Shown here: one piece after another, positions 28,881-36,423 of the stretch
Layout: each line of letters opens with the position of its first letter
Numbering within the stretch: the first letter of the stretch is position 1
Source: DASUPK01 sp963695805
GTDB lineage: Bacteria > Actinomycetota > Thermoleophilia > Solirubrobacterales > 70-9
DNA: 64,000 bases
Assembly: GCA_963695805.1 (NCBI GenBank)
Contig: CAVOHV010000004.1
Location: 1-64,000 of the forward strand
Direction of reading: 5' to 3'
Notes under the pieces: model-generated
Told to the model about the DNA's origin: nothing
Database searches by the model: none
What the model saw: the letters and a program-made list of their open reading frames with translations, nothing else
Made by a program: the position numbers and the translations under genes

Positions 28881-29747
28881 TCACAGGCCCGCGGCATCGG
28901 CGAGAAGGGTCACCTGGTCGGGGTCCGAGGCGGCCGGGAAGAAGATCAGCTCGTCGCAGCCGTGACCCTCGAAGGCGGTGATGTACTCCCGAACCTCGTC
29001 GGCGTCCTTCGCCGCGGAGCCGACGATCATCTGCTTGATCTCGTCTCCGAGCCACTGGTAGTAGGCGCCCAGGTCGCGGTCGGCGTTCTCCTGGGCGTCC
29101 GGACCGAGTGAGAAGTAGACCAGCGCCATCTTGTACGGGCTGCCGTCGCGACCCTCATTCCTCCAGGCTTCCTCGACCTTGACGACGTCTTGGGCGAACT
29201 GGTCGGGGCCGGAGCCGCCCTGCGTCCACCCCTCCGCGTATTTCCCGGCCCTCTCGAAGGAGGCCTGCACGGCGCCGCCGACAAGGAGTGTGGGGCCGCC
29301 GCCGCGCGGGCGGGGTCCGACCTTCGACTCGAGCTCGGCATTGCCGTCGAAGATCGCGCGGATCCTGGGCAGGGCTGCGTCCAACCATTCGCCTCGGGTG
29401 GAGATGTCAAGGCCGGAGGCCTCGTAGTCGTCCTCGCGAGCCCCGAGGCCGATGCCGAGAACGGCTCGGCCGCCGCCGGCGAGGGCATCGAGCGAGAGGA
29501 CCTGCTTGGCGATCATGGCCGGGTTCTGGCGAAGGGGGCCGAGCATGACGTCGGTGGCGAGACGAATGCGCTCGGTCACGGCCGCCGCCGCGGAAAGGGC
29601 GACGATCGACTCGTAGCCGTCGAAGACGAGGCGGTCGATGGTGCCGAGGGTGTTGAAACCCGCGTCCTCGGCCTCGCGAGCCCAATCGGTGAGCTGCTCG
29701 CCAGTCGTTCCGGGTACCGCGTTGGGAAGTCCGATGCCGAGCTTCAT
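28881..29747 (-). CDS. LLM-class flavin/F420-dependent oxidoreductase
   Basis: The 288-residue luciferase-like TIM barrel starts MKLGIGLPNAVPGTTGEQL, with WAREAEDAGFNTLGTIDRL, DVMLGPLRQNPAMIAKQ and GRAVLGIGLGAREDDY. The family in actinobacteria often uses F420. The substrate is unknown. The ATG at 29747 has an AAAGGA ribosome site. It is divergent from a PPOX-type F420 enzyme 33 bases away, which may suggest shared control. Confidence 0.85.
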   Translation of the reverse strand: MKLGIGLPNAVPGTTGEQLTDWAREAEDAGFNTLGTIDRLVFDGYESIVALSAAAAVTERIRLATDVMLGPLRQNPAMIAKQVLSLDALAGGGRAVLGIGLGAREDDYEASGLDISTRGEWLDAALPRIRAIFDGNAELESKVGPRPRGGGPTLLVGGAVQASFERAGKYAEGWTQGGSGPDQFAQDVVKVEEAWRNEGRDGSPYKMALVYFSLGPDAQENADRDLGAYYQWLGDEIKQMIVGSAAKDADEVREYITAFEGHGCDELIFFPAASDPDQVTLLADAAGL

Positions 29748-29767
29748 GCACGTCCTTTCGTTCGACC

Positions 29768-29773
29768 TAGAGT
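29768..29773 (+). promoter_or_regulatory. PPOX gene -10 box (leaderless type)
   Basis: TAGAGT lies 7 bases before the GTG at 29781, in the 33-base gap shared with the divergent LLM gene. Confidence 0.5.
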
Positions 29774-29780
29774 GCGGTGA

Positions 29781-30251
29781 GTGCCTGACCCGCAACCTAC
29801 CGAGTTAGTTGCGTGGGCAAACGAACTGCTCTCGACGGAGCGGGTGGCTCGGCTCGGGTTGGTGGACGACGCAGGCGCACCGCGGGTGCTGCCGGTGACG
29901 TTCGCGGTGGCGGAGGGACGGATCTGGAGTGCGATCGATCGGAAGCCGAAGCGGCCCGGGGAGCCGGCGCGGCTGCGGTTTCTGCGGCACGACCCGAGGG
30001 CGGCGCTGACGGTGGATCGCTACTCGGACGACTGGGACCAGCTTGCCTGGGTGCAGGTGCTCGGGCGCGTGTCGATCATGGAGGTCGGCGAGGGACGAGC
30101 GGGCCTCGAGGCGCTCAGTGCGAAGTACGAGGTGTATCGGGAGGAGGCTCCTCCGGGTCCGCTTCTGGCTCTGGATCCGCAGCGATATCTGTGGTGGCGA
30201 GCCGCGGATCCGGAGGGCCGAGACGGGCAAAGCGGCGGCCGCGGCGGGTAA
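29781..30251 (+). CDS. PPOX-class F420-type oxidoreductase (TIGR03668-like)
   Basis: The 156-residue split-barrel flavin/F420-binding fold has ERVARLGLVDDAGAPRVLPVT, then RLRFLRHDPRAALTVD and DDWDQLAWVQVLGRVSI, and ends with QRYLWWRA. It probably reduces or oxidises an unknown substrate with F420. The last about 20 residues (rich in Gly and Arg) may be extra, because the antisense strand there encodes an antitoxin-like stretch. Confidence 0.82.
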   Translation: MPDPQPTELVAWANELLSTERVARLGLVDDAGAPRVLPVTFAVAEGRIWSAIDRKPKRPGEPARLRFLRHDPRAALTVDRYSDDWDQLAWVQVLGRVSIMEVGEGRAGLEALSAKYEVYREEAPPGPLLALDPQRYLWWRAADPEGRDGQSGGRGG

Positions 30252-30330
30252 TCAGGATCTCGTCGCCGCCCGCGGCGCGCTCCATCCAGTAGCCGAAGTG
30301 GTTGCGGAACTGGTGGGCGCCGACGGTGAG
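30115..30330 (-). pseudogene. Phd/YefM-type antitoxin-like reading frame without a normal start
   Basis: The frame reads TVGAHQFRNHFGYWMERAAG then GDEILITRRGRRFARL, the pattern of Phd/YefM antitoxins, followed by an acidic Pro-rich tail. No ATG, GTG or TTG lies at its start; further upstream the frame enters tRNA-Ala. No toxin gene is adjacent. It overlaps the end of the PPOX gene by 137 bases. It may be a remnant, or a gene starting at GTC or CTC, with GAGGA upstream. Confidence 0.4.
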
Positions 30331-30359
30331 TCCTCGTCCCTCACCGCCGGATGGGGGAG

Positions 30360-30432
30360 TGGAGCTGAGGGGGCTCGAACCCCTGACCTCTGCCATGCCA
30401 TGGCAGCGCTCTCCCAACTGAGCTACAGCCCC
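30360..30432 (-). tRNA. tRNA-Ala (GGC)
   Basis: The 73-base cloverleaf has acceptor arms GGGGCTG and CAGCTCC (one G-U pair) and D-stem GCTC/GAGC. The anticodon stem CTGCC/GGCAG carries loop ATGGCAT (anticodon GGC), and the T-arm is AGGGG-TTCGAGC-CCCCT. The discriminator base is A, and the 3' CCA is not encoded. The 148-base gap upstream holds no gene; a TAAACT box lies about 25 bases before the 5' end. Confidence 0.95.
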
Positions 30433-30580
30433 AGAAAGCAGATATTGCTGCGCCCAGTTTATCGCCGCCCTCTGGCTGTTTCTTGGACCGCTCAAACGGA
30501 GGTCGACGGTGGATCTGTCGGCTACGAGCTCGATCGGGAGGAGCTGTGCCGAAAGTGTGAAAAGGAGCGGGCTGCGGCAG

Positions 30581-31315
30581 CTACGCCGCGCGGTCCTGCT
30601 GGCCGCTGCCGTCCTGGTCCACGTCGAGTGTCAGGCCGTCGCTGCGCATGTCGCGCACCACGAAGTCGAACGGAGCCCTCTCCTCGAGCTCCCGCAGCAG
30701 CTCGACCGGGTCCTGCAGGTGCATCGAGACGGTTGCCCGCCCCCGTGAGAACCGCTTCACATGGATCTCGGACGCGCCCCGGATTCCTCCCGCCGCATCC
30801 TCGAACCCGGTCAGCTGCGCGAAGTCATTGAGCGGCCCGATCTCCACCTCGACCCGGCCCGCGTACATCCCGTCGCCCACTTCCGAGGACGCCTCGATTG
30901 CGAGCGCCTCCTCGGCCTCCAACCCCAGGCGCGCCCGCGCGACCTCGGCCAGCTCTGAGACCCGCGCGCCCAGCTCGTCGCGCAAACTCGTCAGCTCCGT
31001 CACGCGCTCGGCCATCTGCACCGCATCCTCGAGCGCCCGCATCCGGATCCGCGTCGCCTGCCGCCGCGCCTGCCCATAGATCTCCTCGACCGATGTGAGG
31101 GCGCGCGACAGCGCGACCCGATTCGTGTCAGCTTCTGCGGCCCCCGGCCTCCTGAGTGCCTGCCGCAGCTTCTTCTCTCGCTCCACCACCCGCTCGGCGA
31201 GCCGCTGCGCCTCCCGCTCGAGTCGGGCCAGTCGCGCATCACGCGCATCGATCGCAGCCTCGACCTCCTCCGGGTCGTAGCCACGCAAGGCGCGTCGGAA
31301 ACGCTCCTTAGGCAC
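30581..31315 (-). CDS. DivIVA-like coiled-coil protein
   Basis: In this 244-residue protein, RFRRALRGYDPEEVEAAIDA near the N-terminus is the DivIVA/GpsB-type start (membrane-binding and GYxxxEVD-like). A long coiled coil (about 20-140) follows, then a C-terminal alpha-beta domain (about 150-232, GRVEVEIGPLNDFAQLTGF). It may be a polar or cell-shape scaffold, which is inference from the N-terminal pattern. The GTG at 31315 lies 7 bases after TAGTCT. Confidence 0.65.
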   Translation of the reverse strand: MPKERFRRALRGYDPEEVEAAIDARDARLARLEREAQRLAERVVEREKKLRQALRRPGAAEADTNRVALSRALTSVEEIYGQARRQATRIRMRALEDAVQMAERVTELTSLRDELGARVSELAEVARARLGLEAEEALAIEASSEVGDGMYAGRVEVEIGPLNDFAQLTGFEDAAGGIRGASEIHVKRFSRGRATVSMHLQDPVELLRELEERAPFDFVVRDMRSDGLTLDVDQDGSGQQDRAA

Positions 31316-31322
31316 GGGGGGG

Positions 31323-31328
31323 AGACTA
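31323..31328 (-). promoter_or_regulatory. DivIVA-like gene -10 box (leaderless type)
   Basis: The minus-strand TAGTCT lies 7 bases before the GTG at 31315, separated only by a run of C. Confidence 0.5.
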
Positions 31329-31391
31329 CGTTCGCCCTCGGACGGCTTCCGCGCAAATACCGAAATTCGGCCTCGAACGGCCCCTCGGCGG

Positions 31392-31775
31392 CTAGGCGGC
31401 GCCGCGCTCGCCCGCGAGGCCCAACTCGAGCCTCTCGGCCTCGCCCCACAGCACCTCCAGCCGATACCGCTCCCGCAGCTCCGGCGTGAAGATGTGCAGC
31501 ACGGCGTCCAGGTAGTCCATCAGCACCCACTCGGCCTCCCGCTCGCCCTCCACCCGCGCGGGCAGCCACCCATCCCTCTTCAGCTGGTGATAGATCTCGT
31601 CGTGGATCGCCTTCGCCTGCCGCTCGTTCCGGGCCGTGCAGATCACCAGGTAGTCCGTGTAGGAGACGAGGGCCCGCACGTCGAGCGCGACCAGCTCCGT
31701 CGCCTTCTTGTCGTCCGCCATCGCCGCCATCCGGCGCGCCAGCTCGTCCGGCCGCATCTTCTTCCCCCGGGTCAC
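31392..31775 (-). CDS. rsfS: Ribosomal silencing factor RsfS
   Basis: RsfS binds L14 and blocks subunit joining when nutrients are low. The 127 residues include DDKKATELVALDVR, YTDYLVICTARNERQAKAI, WVLMDYLDAVLHIF and a final RYRLEVLWGEAE. The GTG at 31775 overlaps the nadD stop as GTGA; an ATG at 31757 is an alternative. The nadD-rsfS pair is conserved. Confidence 0.92.
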   Translation of the reverse strand: MTRGKKMRPDELARRMAAMADDKKATELVALDVRALVSYTDYLVICTARNERQAKAIHDEIYHQLKRDGWLPARVEGEREAEWVLMDYLDAVLHIFTPELRERYRLEVLWGEAERLELGLAGERGAA

Positions 31776-32368
31776 TGGTACAGCCCCCGCTCCTCCATCA
31801 GACCGATCACGGCGTCCGGCACGAGGTGCCGCAGCGGCTTTCCCTGACGAGCCCGCTGCCTGATTGTGGTCGAGGACGCTCCGCAAAGTGGCATCTCGAT
31901 TATCTCGGCCCGATCGGCGGCACCGAGCCGCTCCAGCGCGGATTGCACCGCACCGATCCCCACACCCGGCCGCGGCACCACGCCCAACCTGGCCAACTCG
32001 ACCACCCGTCCCGGCTCCTTCCAGCTGGCCAGGCCCGCGGCCATGTCGGCTCCGAGCAGGAAAAAGAGCTCCCGCCCCGGCTCCTGATCGGACAGCAGCT
32101 CGAGGGTCCGGTAGCTGTACGACACCTCATCCCGCGCCACCTCGAGATCCGACGCCTCCAGCCCATCCTCGTCCTCCGCCGCCAGACGAGCCATCTCGAA
32201 CCGGACCTCCGCACCAGGATCGTCCTCGATCTCCTTGTGCGGCGCCCGTCCGGTGACCATCAGCAGCACCTCGTCCAGCCCGAGCTGCCAGCGCGCCTCC
32301 TGTGCGAGGAGCAGATGACCGACGTGGGGCGGGTTGAAGGCCCCGCCCAGGACCCCGATCCGAGAAAC
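31772..32368 (-). CDS. nadD: Nicotinate-nucleotide adenylyltransferase (no canonical start)
   Basis: NadD makes deamido-NAD from nicotinate mononucleotide. The ATP-binding GGAFNPPHVGHLLLAQEA lies near the N-terminus, and the C-terminal motif is ASSTTIRQRARQG. The first ATG/GTG/TTG in frame is near 32269, after the essential HVGH, so the gene must start earlier. A GTT at 32368 (VSRIGVLGG) has AGGGAG 7 bases upstream and lies 4 bases after the proA stop; an ATC at 32359 is another option. From GTT it has 198 residues, a normal length. A sequencing error is the main alternative. Confidence 0.9.
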   Translation of the reverse strand, partial: VSRIGVLGGAFNPPHVGHLLLAQEARWQLGLDEVLLMVTGRAPHKEIEDDPGAEVRFEMARLAAEDEDGLEASDLEVARDEVSYSYRTLELLSDQEPGRELFFLLGADMAAGLASWKEPGRVVELARLGVVPRPGVGIGAVQSALERLGAADRAEIIEMPLCGASSTTIRQRARQGKPLRHLVPDAVIGLMEERGLYQ

Positions 32369-32372
32369 AGCC

Positions 32373-33638
32373 CTACTCCCTGACCTGCCCGCTGCCGTGA
32401 ACCACGTACTTGGTCGTGGTCAGCTCGCGCAGCCCGATCGGGCCTCGTGCGTGCAGCTTCTGCGTCGAGTTCCCGATCTCCGCACCCATCCCGAACTCGT
32501 AGCCATCGGTGAATCGCGTCGACGCATTTACGTACACCGCGGCCGAATCCACAGCATCCGTGAACTCGTCCCCCACCTCCTGCGAGGTGGTCAGGATCGC
32601 ATCCGAATGCCCGGTGCCATATCTGTTCACGTGCTGAATCGCCTCGCCCAGCGAATCCACGACCCCCACCGCCATCTTCAGGCCGTGGTACTCCGTGTCC
32701 CAGTCCACCTCTGTGGCCTCACCGACGGGCACCGAGCCGGCCACCTCACGCGTCCGCTCGTCACCGACCAGCTCCACACCGGCATCGCTCAGCTTCGCGA
32801 GCAGGCTCGGCAACAGGTCCGCCGCAACGTCCCTGTGGACCAGCAGCGTCTCCGCCGCGTTGCACACGCCCGGCCGCTGCACCTTCGCGTTGTATGCCAC
32901 TCGCTCGGCCATCTCGAGATCCGCGTCCTGGTGCACGTACACATGGCAGTTGCCCGCCGCGGCGTACATGACCGGCACCTTCGCCACCCTCTTCAAAGCC
33001 TCCTTCAGTCCCTCTCCCCCGCGCGGAATGATCAGATCGACCAGCCCCTCCTGCGTGGCCAGCTCCTCGAGCTGCTCGTGCCCACCGCCAGAGAGCAGCG
33101 AAACCGATGCAGCCGGCAGCTCGGCGGCCGCCAGCACCTCGGCGATCAGCCCGGCCAGGAAGGCGTTCGAGCTCTCCGCGCTGCTCGAGCCCCGCAGCAC
33201 CGCCGCGTTGCCGCTCTTCAGGCAGAGCGCCGCGGCATCGATCGTCACGTTCGGCCGCGCCTCGTACACCACAGCGACCACCCCGATCGGCACCCGCTTC
33301 TTCGCAACCTCGAGCCCGTTTTCCAGCGTCCAACCCTCCACGACCTCGCCGACGGGGTCATCCAGGCCCGCGATCTCCCGCACGCCCTCCGCCATCTCGC
33401 CGATCCGCCCCTCGGTCAGGGTGAGGCGATCGAGCAGGGCCTCGTTCAGCCCCTGCTCCCGCCCCGCCTCGACGTCCGCGCGGTTGGCCTCGAGCAACGG
33501 GTCGACGCCGGCATCGATTCGGTCCGCCAGGTTACGCAGGCAGGCATCTTTCTCATCCCTGCTCGCACGAGCGAGCAGGCGCGAAGCATCCTTCGCCTCG
33601 CGGCATGTCTGCTCTACGGTCTTGGCTGCTGTCGCCAC
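32373..33638 (-). CDS. proA: Gamma-glutamyl phosphate reductase
   Basis: ProA is the second enzyme of proline synthesis; it reduces gamma-glutamyl phosphate with NADPH. The protein has 421 residues in an aldehyde-dehydrogenase fold. The catalytic Cys lies in RPGVCNAAETLLV, and VPIGVVAVVYEARPN, DLIIPRGGEGL and GIGLRELTT-like GPIGLRELTTTKYV are family landmarks. The GTG at 33638 lies 6 bases after TACCCT. proB is 7 kb away, split off by inserted genes. Confidence 0.95.
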   Translation of the reverse strand: MATAAKTVEQTCREAKDASRLLARASRDEKDACLRNLADRIDAGVDPLLEANRADVEAGREQGLNEALLDRLTLTEGRIGEMAEGVREIAGLDDPVGEVVEGWTLENGLEVAKKRVPIGVVAVVYEARPNVTIDAAALCLKSGNAAVLRGSSSAESSNAFLAGLIAEVLAAAELPAASVSLLSGGGHEQLEELATQEGLVDLIIPRGGEGLKEALKRVAKVPVMYAAAGNCHVYVHQDADLEMAERVAYNAKVQRPGVCNAAETLLVHRDVAADLLPSLLAKLSDAGVELVGDERTREVAGSVPVGEATEVDWDTEYHGLKMAVGVVDSLGEAIQHVNRYGTGHSDAILTTSQEVGDEFTDAVDSAAVYVNASTRFTDGYEFGMGAEIGNSTQKLHARGPIGLRELTTTKYVVHGSGQVRE

Positions 33639-33644
33639 GGGCTA

Positions 33645-33650
33645 AGGGTA
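33645..33650 (-). promoter_or_regulatory. proA -10 box (leaderless type)
   Basis: The minus-strand TACCCT lies 6 bases before the GTG of proA. Confidence 0.5.
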
Positions 33651-33673
33651 ACTACGGCGTCACACTGGAGCTG

Positions 33674-34885
33674 ATGGCAGGGACCCAGACGCAGACACGG
33701 GAGTCGATCTCGGCTCGATCCGGAGGCAGAGTCGAATCGGGATTCGAGCCGCTCGCCGAGGAGTTCAGGCGACTGATGGCGCGCGGGCCACGCGGCGGCG
33801 CCCTTGTATTGCGCCTCGGCGATCGCGTCCTCGCCGATCTGCGGATCGGCTGGGAAGACCACGCCCGCAGCCGCCCCTGGGGCCCCGAGACTCAGGCACT
33901 CGGCTTCTCCTCCACTAAGGGCCTCGCCTCGATGGTCCTCCACCGGCTCGCCGACCGCGACCTGATCGACTACGACCTGCCGGTCGCCGACCACTGGCCC
34001 GAGTTCGCCGCGGCCGGCAAGGGGCAGATCACCGTCCGCGAGCTGCTCAGTCACCGAGCGGGCCTCTACGACGTCCAGGCCGTAGCGCACAGCGCCGATG
34101 AGCTCCTCGACCACATCGGGATGGAACAGCGCCTCGCCGCCGCGACTCCGCAGGGACCTTCCGGCCGCCCCGCCTACCACGCGATCACCTTCGGCTGGCT
34201 CGCCTCCGGACTGGCGCGAGCGGTCACCGGAAAGGGAATGCGCGAGCTCGTCAGCACCGAGCTCGCGGAGCCCCTGGGCACCTCAGGCCTCGAGATCGGC
34301 ACGGGCGGCGGACCCACGAAGCCGGCCGAGATGGTCGGCCGCTCCCTTCGGATCTACACGGCTTTCGGCATCGCAGCCACACCCCTCCTCGGCTGGCTGC
34401 CGGTCACCCGGGCCGGGTTCCGTGCCCTGCACGCACCGGGCTTCGAAGAGCTCTGCCGAGGACCCGATCCCCTCGTCTGGCGCACGGAGATGCCCGCCGT
34501 GAACGGCGCGCTCAGCGCGGACGGACTCTCCCGCCTCTACGTCCCCCTGGCCAACAGCGGACTCGGGCCAGGAGGCGAACCCTTCCTCTCACCCGAGACG
34601 ATCGAGCGCCTCGGCAGGGTCCAGACCCGCGGCATCGACCGAGTCCTGGGAATCCGCATGCGCTGGCGGCTCGGCTTCCACCACGCGTTCGCCCTGGGCA
34701 GACCAGGGCCCCGCGCCCTCGGCCACTACGGATTCGGCGGCAGCGGCGGCTGGGGCGACCCCGACACCGGCGTCTCGTTCGGCTTTGTGAGCAGCCACAT
34801 CGGCAATTTCACGACCGCCATCGGCGACCTGGGCATCCTCCGCCTGACAGCCGTGGCGCGCGCCTGTGCGGTGCGCGCCCTGTAA
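33674..34885 (+). CDS. Serine hydrolase, class C beta-lactamase family
   Basis: This 403-residue protein matches the EstB/penicillin-binding-protein-like family. The nucleophile motif is SSTK in LGFSSTKGLASMVL, and YHAITFGWLASGLARAVTG carries the tyrosine region. HYGFGGSGGWGDP near the end holds the third motif (HxG-like). No signal peptide is seen, so it is likely cytosolic: an esterase or peptidase rather than a resistance enzyme. The ATG at 33674 has GGAG close upstream. It is divergent from proA and convergent with the aldehyde dehydrogenase. Confidence 0.85.
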   Translation: MAGTQTQTRESISARSGGRVESGFEPLAEEFRRLMARGPRGGALVLRLGDRVLADLRIGWEDHARSRPWGPETQALGFSSTKGLASMVLHRLADRDLIDYDLPVADHWPEFAAAGKGQITVRELLSHRAGLYDVQAVAHSADELLDHIGMEQRLAAATPQGPSGRPAYHAITFGWLASGLARAVTGKGMRELVSTELAEPLGTSGLEIGTGGGPTKPAEMVGRSLRIYTAFGIAATPLLGWLPVTRAGFRALHAPGFEELCRGPDPLVWRTEMPAVNGALSADGLSRLYVPLANSGLGPGGEPFLSPETIERLGRVQTRGIDRVLGIRMRWRLGFHHAFALGRPGPRALGHYGFGGSGGWGDPDTGVSFGFVSSHIGNFTTAIGDLGILRLTAVARACAVRAL

Positions 34886-34900
34886 TTCAGCTCTCATGCG

Positions 34901-36397
34901 TCAGATCTGAATGGACTTGACCTCGAGGAACTCCTCGAGGCCGAACTTGCCGTATTCGCGGCCGCGGCCTGACTGCTTGTAGCCGCCGAAGGGCGCCAAT
35001 GGATTGAAGGTGGCTCCGTTGATCTGCACCTGGCCGGTCCGCATCCTCCTCGCGAACGCCTTCGCCCTCTCGGGTTCGGCCGACCAGACCCCGCCGTCCA
35101 GCCCGTAGATGGTCGAGTTGGCGATCTCCGCCGCCTCGTCCTCCGAGTCGTAGGGAATGATCGAGAGCACCGGTCCGAAGATCTCCTCCTGCGCGATCGT
35201 CATGTCCGGCTTCACCTCCGAGAAGACCGTGGGGCGCACGAAGTAGCCGCTGTCGAGGCCCTCTGGGGGCTCGGTGCCCCCAGTGACGAGCTTGGCGCCC
35301 TCCTCCTGCCCCTTCTCGATGAAGCCGCGTACCCGCTCACGCTGGGCGTCGGAGACGAGTGGCCCGAGCCGCGTCCCGTCCTCGAACGGATCGCCCGGCG
35401 TCACCTTCTCGGCTGCCGCCTGCGCAACCGCCTCGGCCTCGGCGAGCTTCTCCCGCGGCACCAGCATCCTGGTGTGCGCGCTGCATGTCTGGCCGGAGTT
35501 GAGGTAGCAGTTCGCCACGCCGTAGCCGACCGCCGTCTGCAGGTCGGCGTCGTCGAGGATCACGTTGGCGGACTTGCCGCCGAGCTCGAGCGCGACTCGC
35601 TTGACGGTTCCGGCGGCCACCTCGGCCACCTGCCGCCCGGCCCGTGTCGAGCCCGTGAACGAGACCATGTCGACGTCCTCGTGAGCGGCGATCGCTTCGC
35701 CGACCACCGGCCCGTAGCCGGTGACGAGGTTGAAGACGCCGGCCGGTAGGTCCAGTGAGTCCACGATCTCGGCGAGGATGAAGGAGGTGAGCGGGGTCAC
35801 CTCGCTCGGCTTGACCACCACCGAGCAGCCCGCGGTCAGCGCCGGGGCAACCTTGGCGCAGATCTGATGCAGCGGGTAGTTCCAAGGGGTGATGCACCCG
35901 ACCACCCCGACCGGCTCACGCACGATCAGCGAGTTCCCGATCTGCTCCTCCCAGGGGACCTCGTTCGCCACCTGCGCCATCGATCCGAAGTCCATCGCCG
36001 GCAGCCCCGCCTGAATGGTCCGCGCCAGCGCAAACGGCATTGCGCCGACCTCCGCCGCGATCAGAGTCGCGATCTCGTCGGCGCGCTCGGCCAGCGCCGC
36101 GCTGATCGCCGTGCATGCCTCCACTCGCTGTTCGACCGGCACCTCGCGCCACGCCTCGAAGCCGGCCCGGGCGGCCTTCACGGCCCGGTCCACGTCCTCG
36201 GGAGTCCCCTCCGGAATGCGGCCGATCACCTGCTCGGTCGTCGAGTCGATCACCTCAATTCTGTTCGAGCCGGCGGGCTCGACCCACTCGCCGCCGATGT
36301 AGAGGCGGTCGCGAACGATCTCCTCGGCCGGATGATTCGGCGCCGGTGTTTGTGGGCGCCGTTCGTGTGGGACTGCTGCCTGGGTCTCGGTAGCCAA
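34901..36397 (-). CDS. NAD(P)-dependent aldehyde dehydrogenase
   Basis: This 498-residue protein oxidises an aldehyde to the acid. The catalytic Cys lies in NSGQTCSAHTR, the general base Glu in ELGGKSANV, the cofactor fold in FTGSTRAGRQV, and PFGGYKQSGRGREYG is near the end. It resembles betaine-aldehyde or broad-range ALDH. The ATG at 36397 has a GAGAGGAG ribosome site, 26 bases after the GMC oxidoreductase, so an alcohol-to-acid pair is likely. Confidence 0.9.
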   Translation of the reverse strand: MATETQAAVPHERRPQTPAPNHPAEEIVRDRLYIGGEWVEPAGSNRIEVIDSTTEQVIGRIPEGTPEDVDRAVKAARAGFEAWREVPVEQRVEACTAISAALAERADEIATLIAAEVGAMPFALARTIQAGLPAMDFGSMAQVANEVPWEEQIGNSLIVREPVGVVGCITPWNYPLHQICAKVAPALTAGCSVVVKPSEVTPLTSFILAEIVDSLDLPAGVFNLVTGYGPVVGEAIAAHEDVDMVSFTGSTRAGRQVAEVAAGTVKRVALELGGKSANVILDDADLQTAVGYGVANCYLNSGQTCSAHTRMLVPREKLAEAEAVAQAAAEKVTPGDPFEDGTRLGPLVSDAQRERVRGFIEKGQEEGAKLVTGGTEPPEGLDSGYFVRPTVFSEVKPDMTIAQEEIFGPVLSIIPYDSEDEAAEIANSTIYGLDGGVWSAEPERAKAFARRMRTGQVQINGATFNPLAPFGGYKQSGRGREYGKFGLEEFLEVKSIQI

Positions 36398-36423
36398 GTG
36401 GTGCTCCTCTCTTAGAAGGTTGT

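Noticed and set aside
30331..30495. N-terminal part of the minus-strand frame over tRNA-Ala (AEVRGSSPLSS)
   Set aside because: This is the usual false peptide read from a tRNA gene.
35263..35283. CTGGGGGC/GCCCCCAG inverted repeat inside the aldehyde dehydrogenase, encoding GGTEPPEG
   Set aside because: The peptide looks like the element-derived one, but the ends GATGCGAGG and ACCCGTTT are missing, so I do not count it as a copy.
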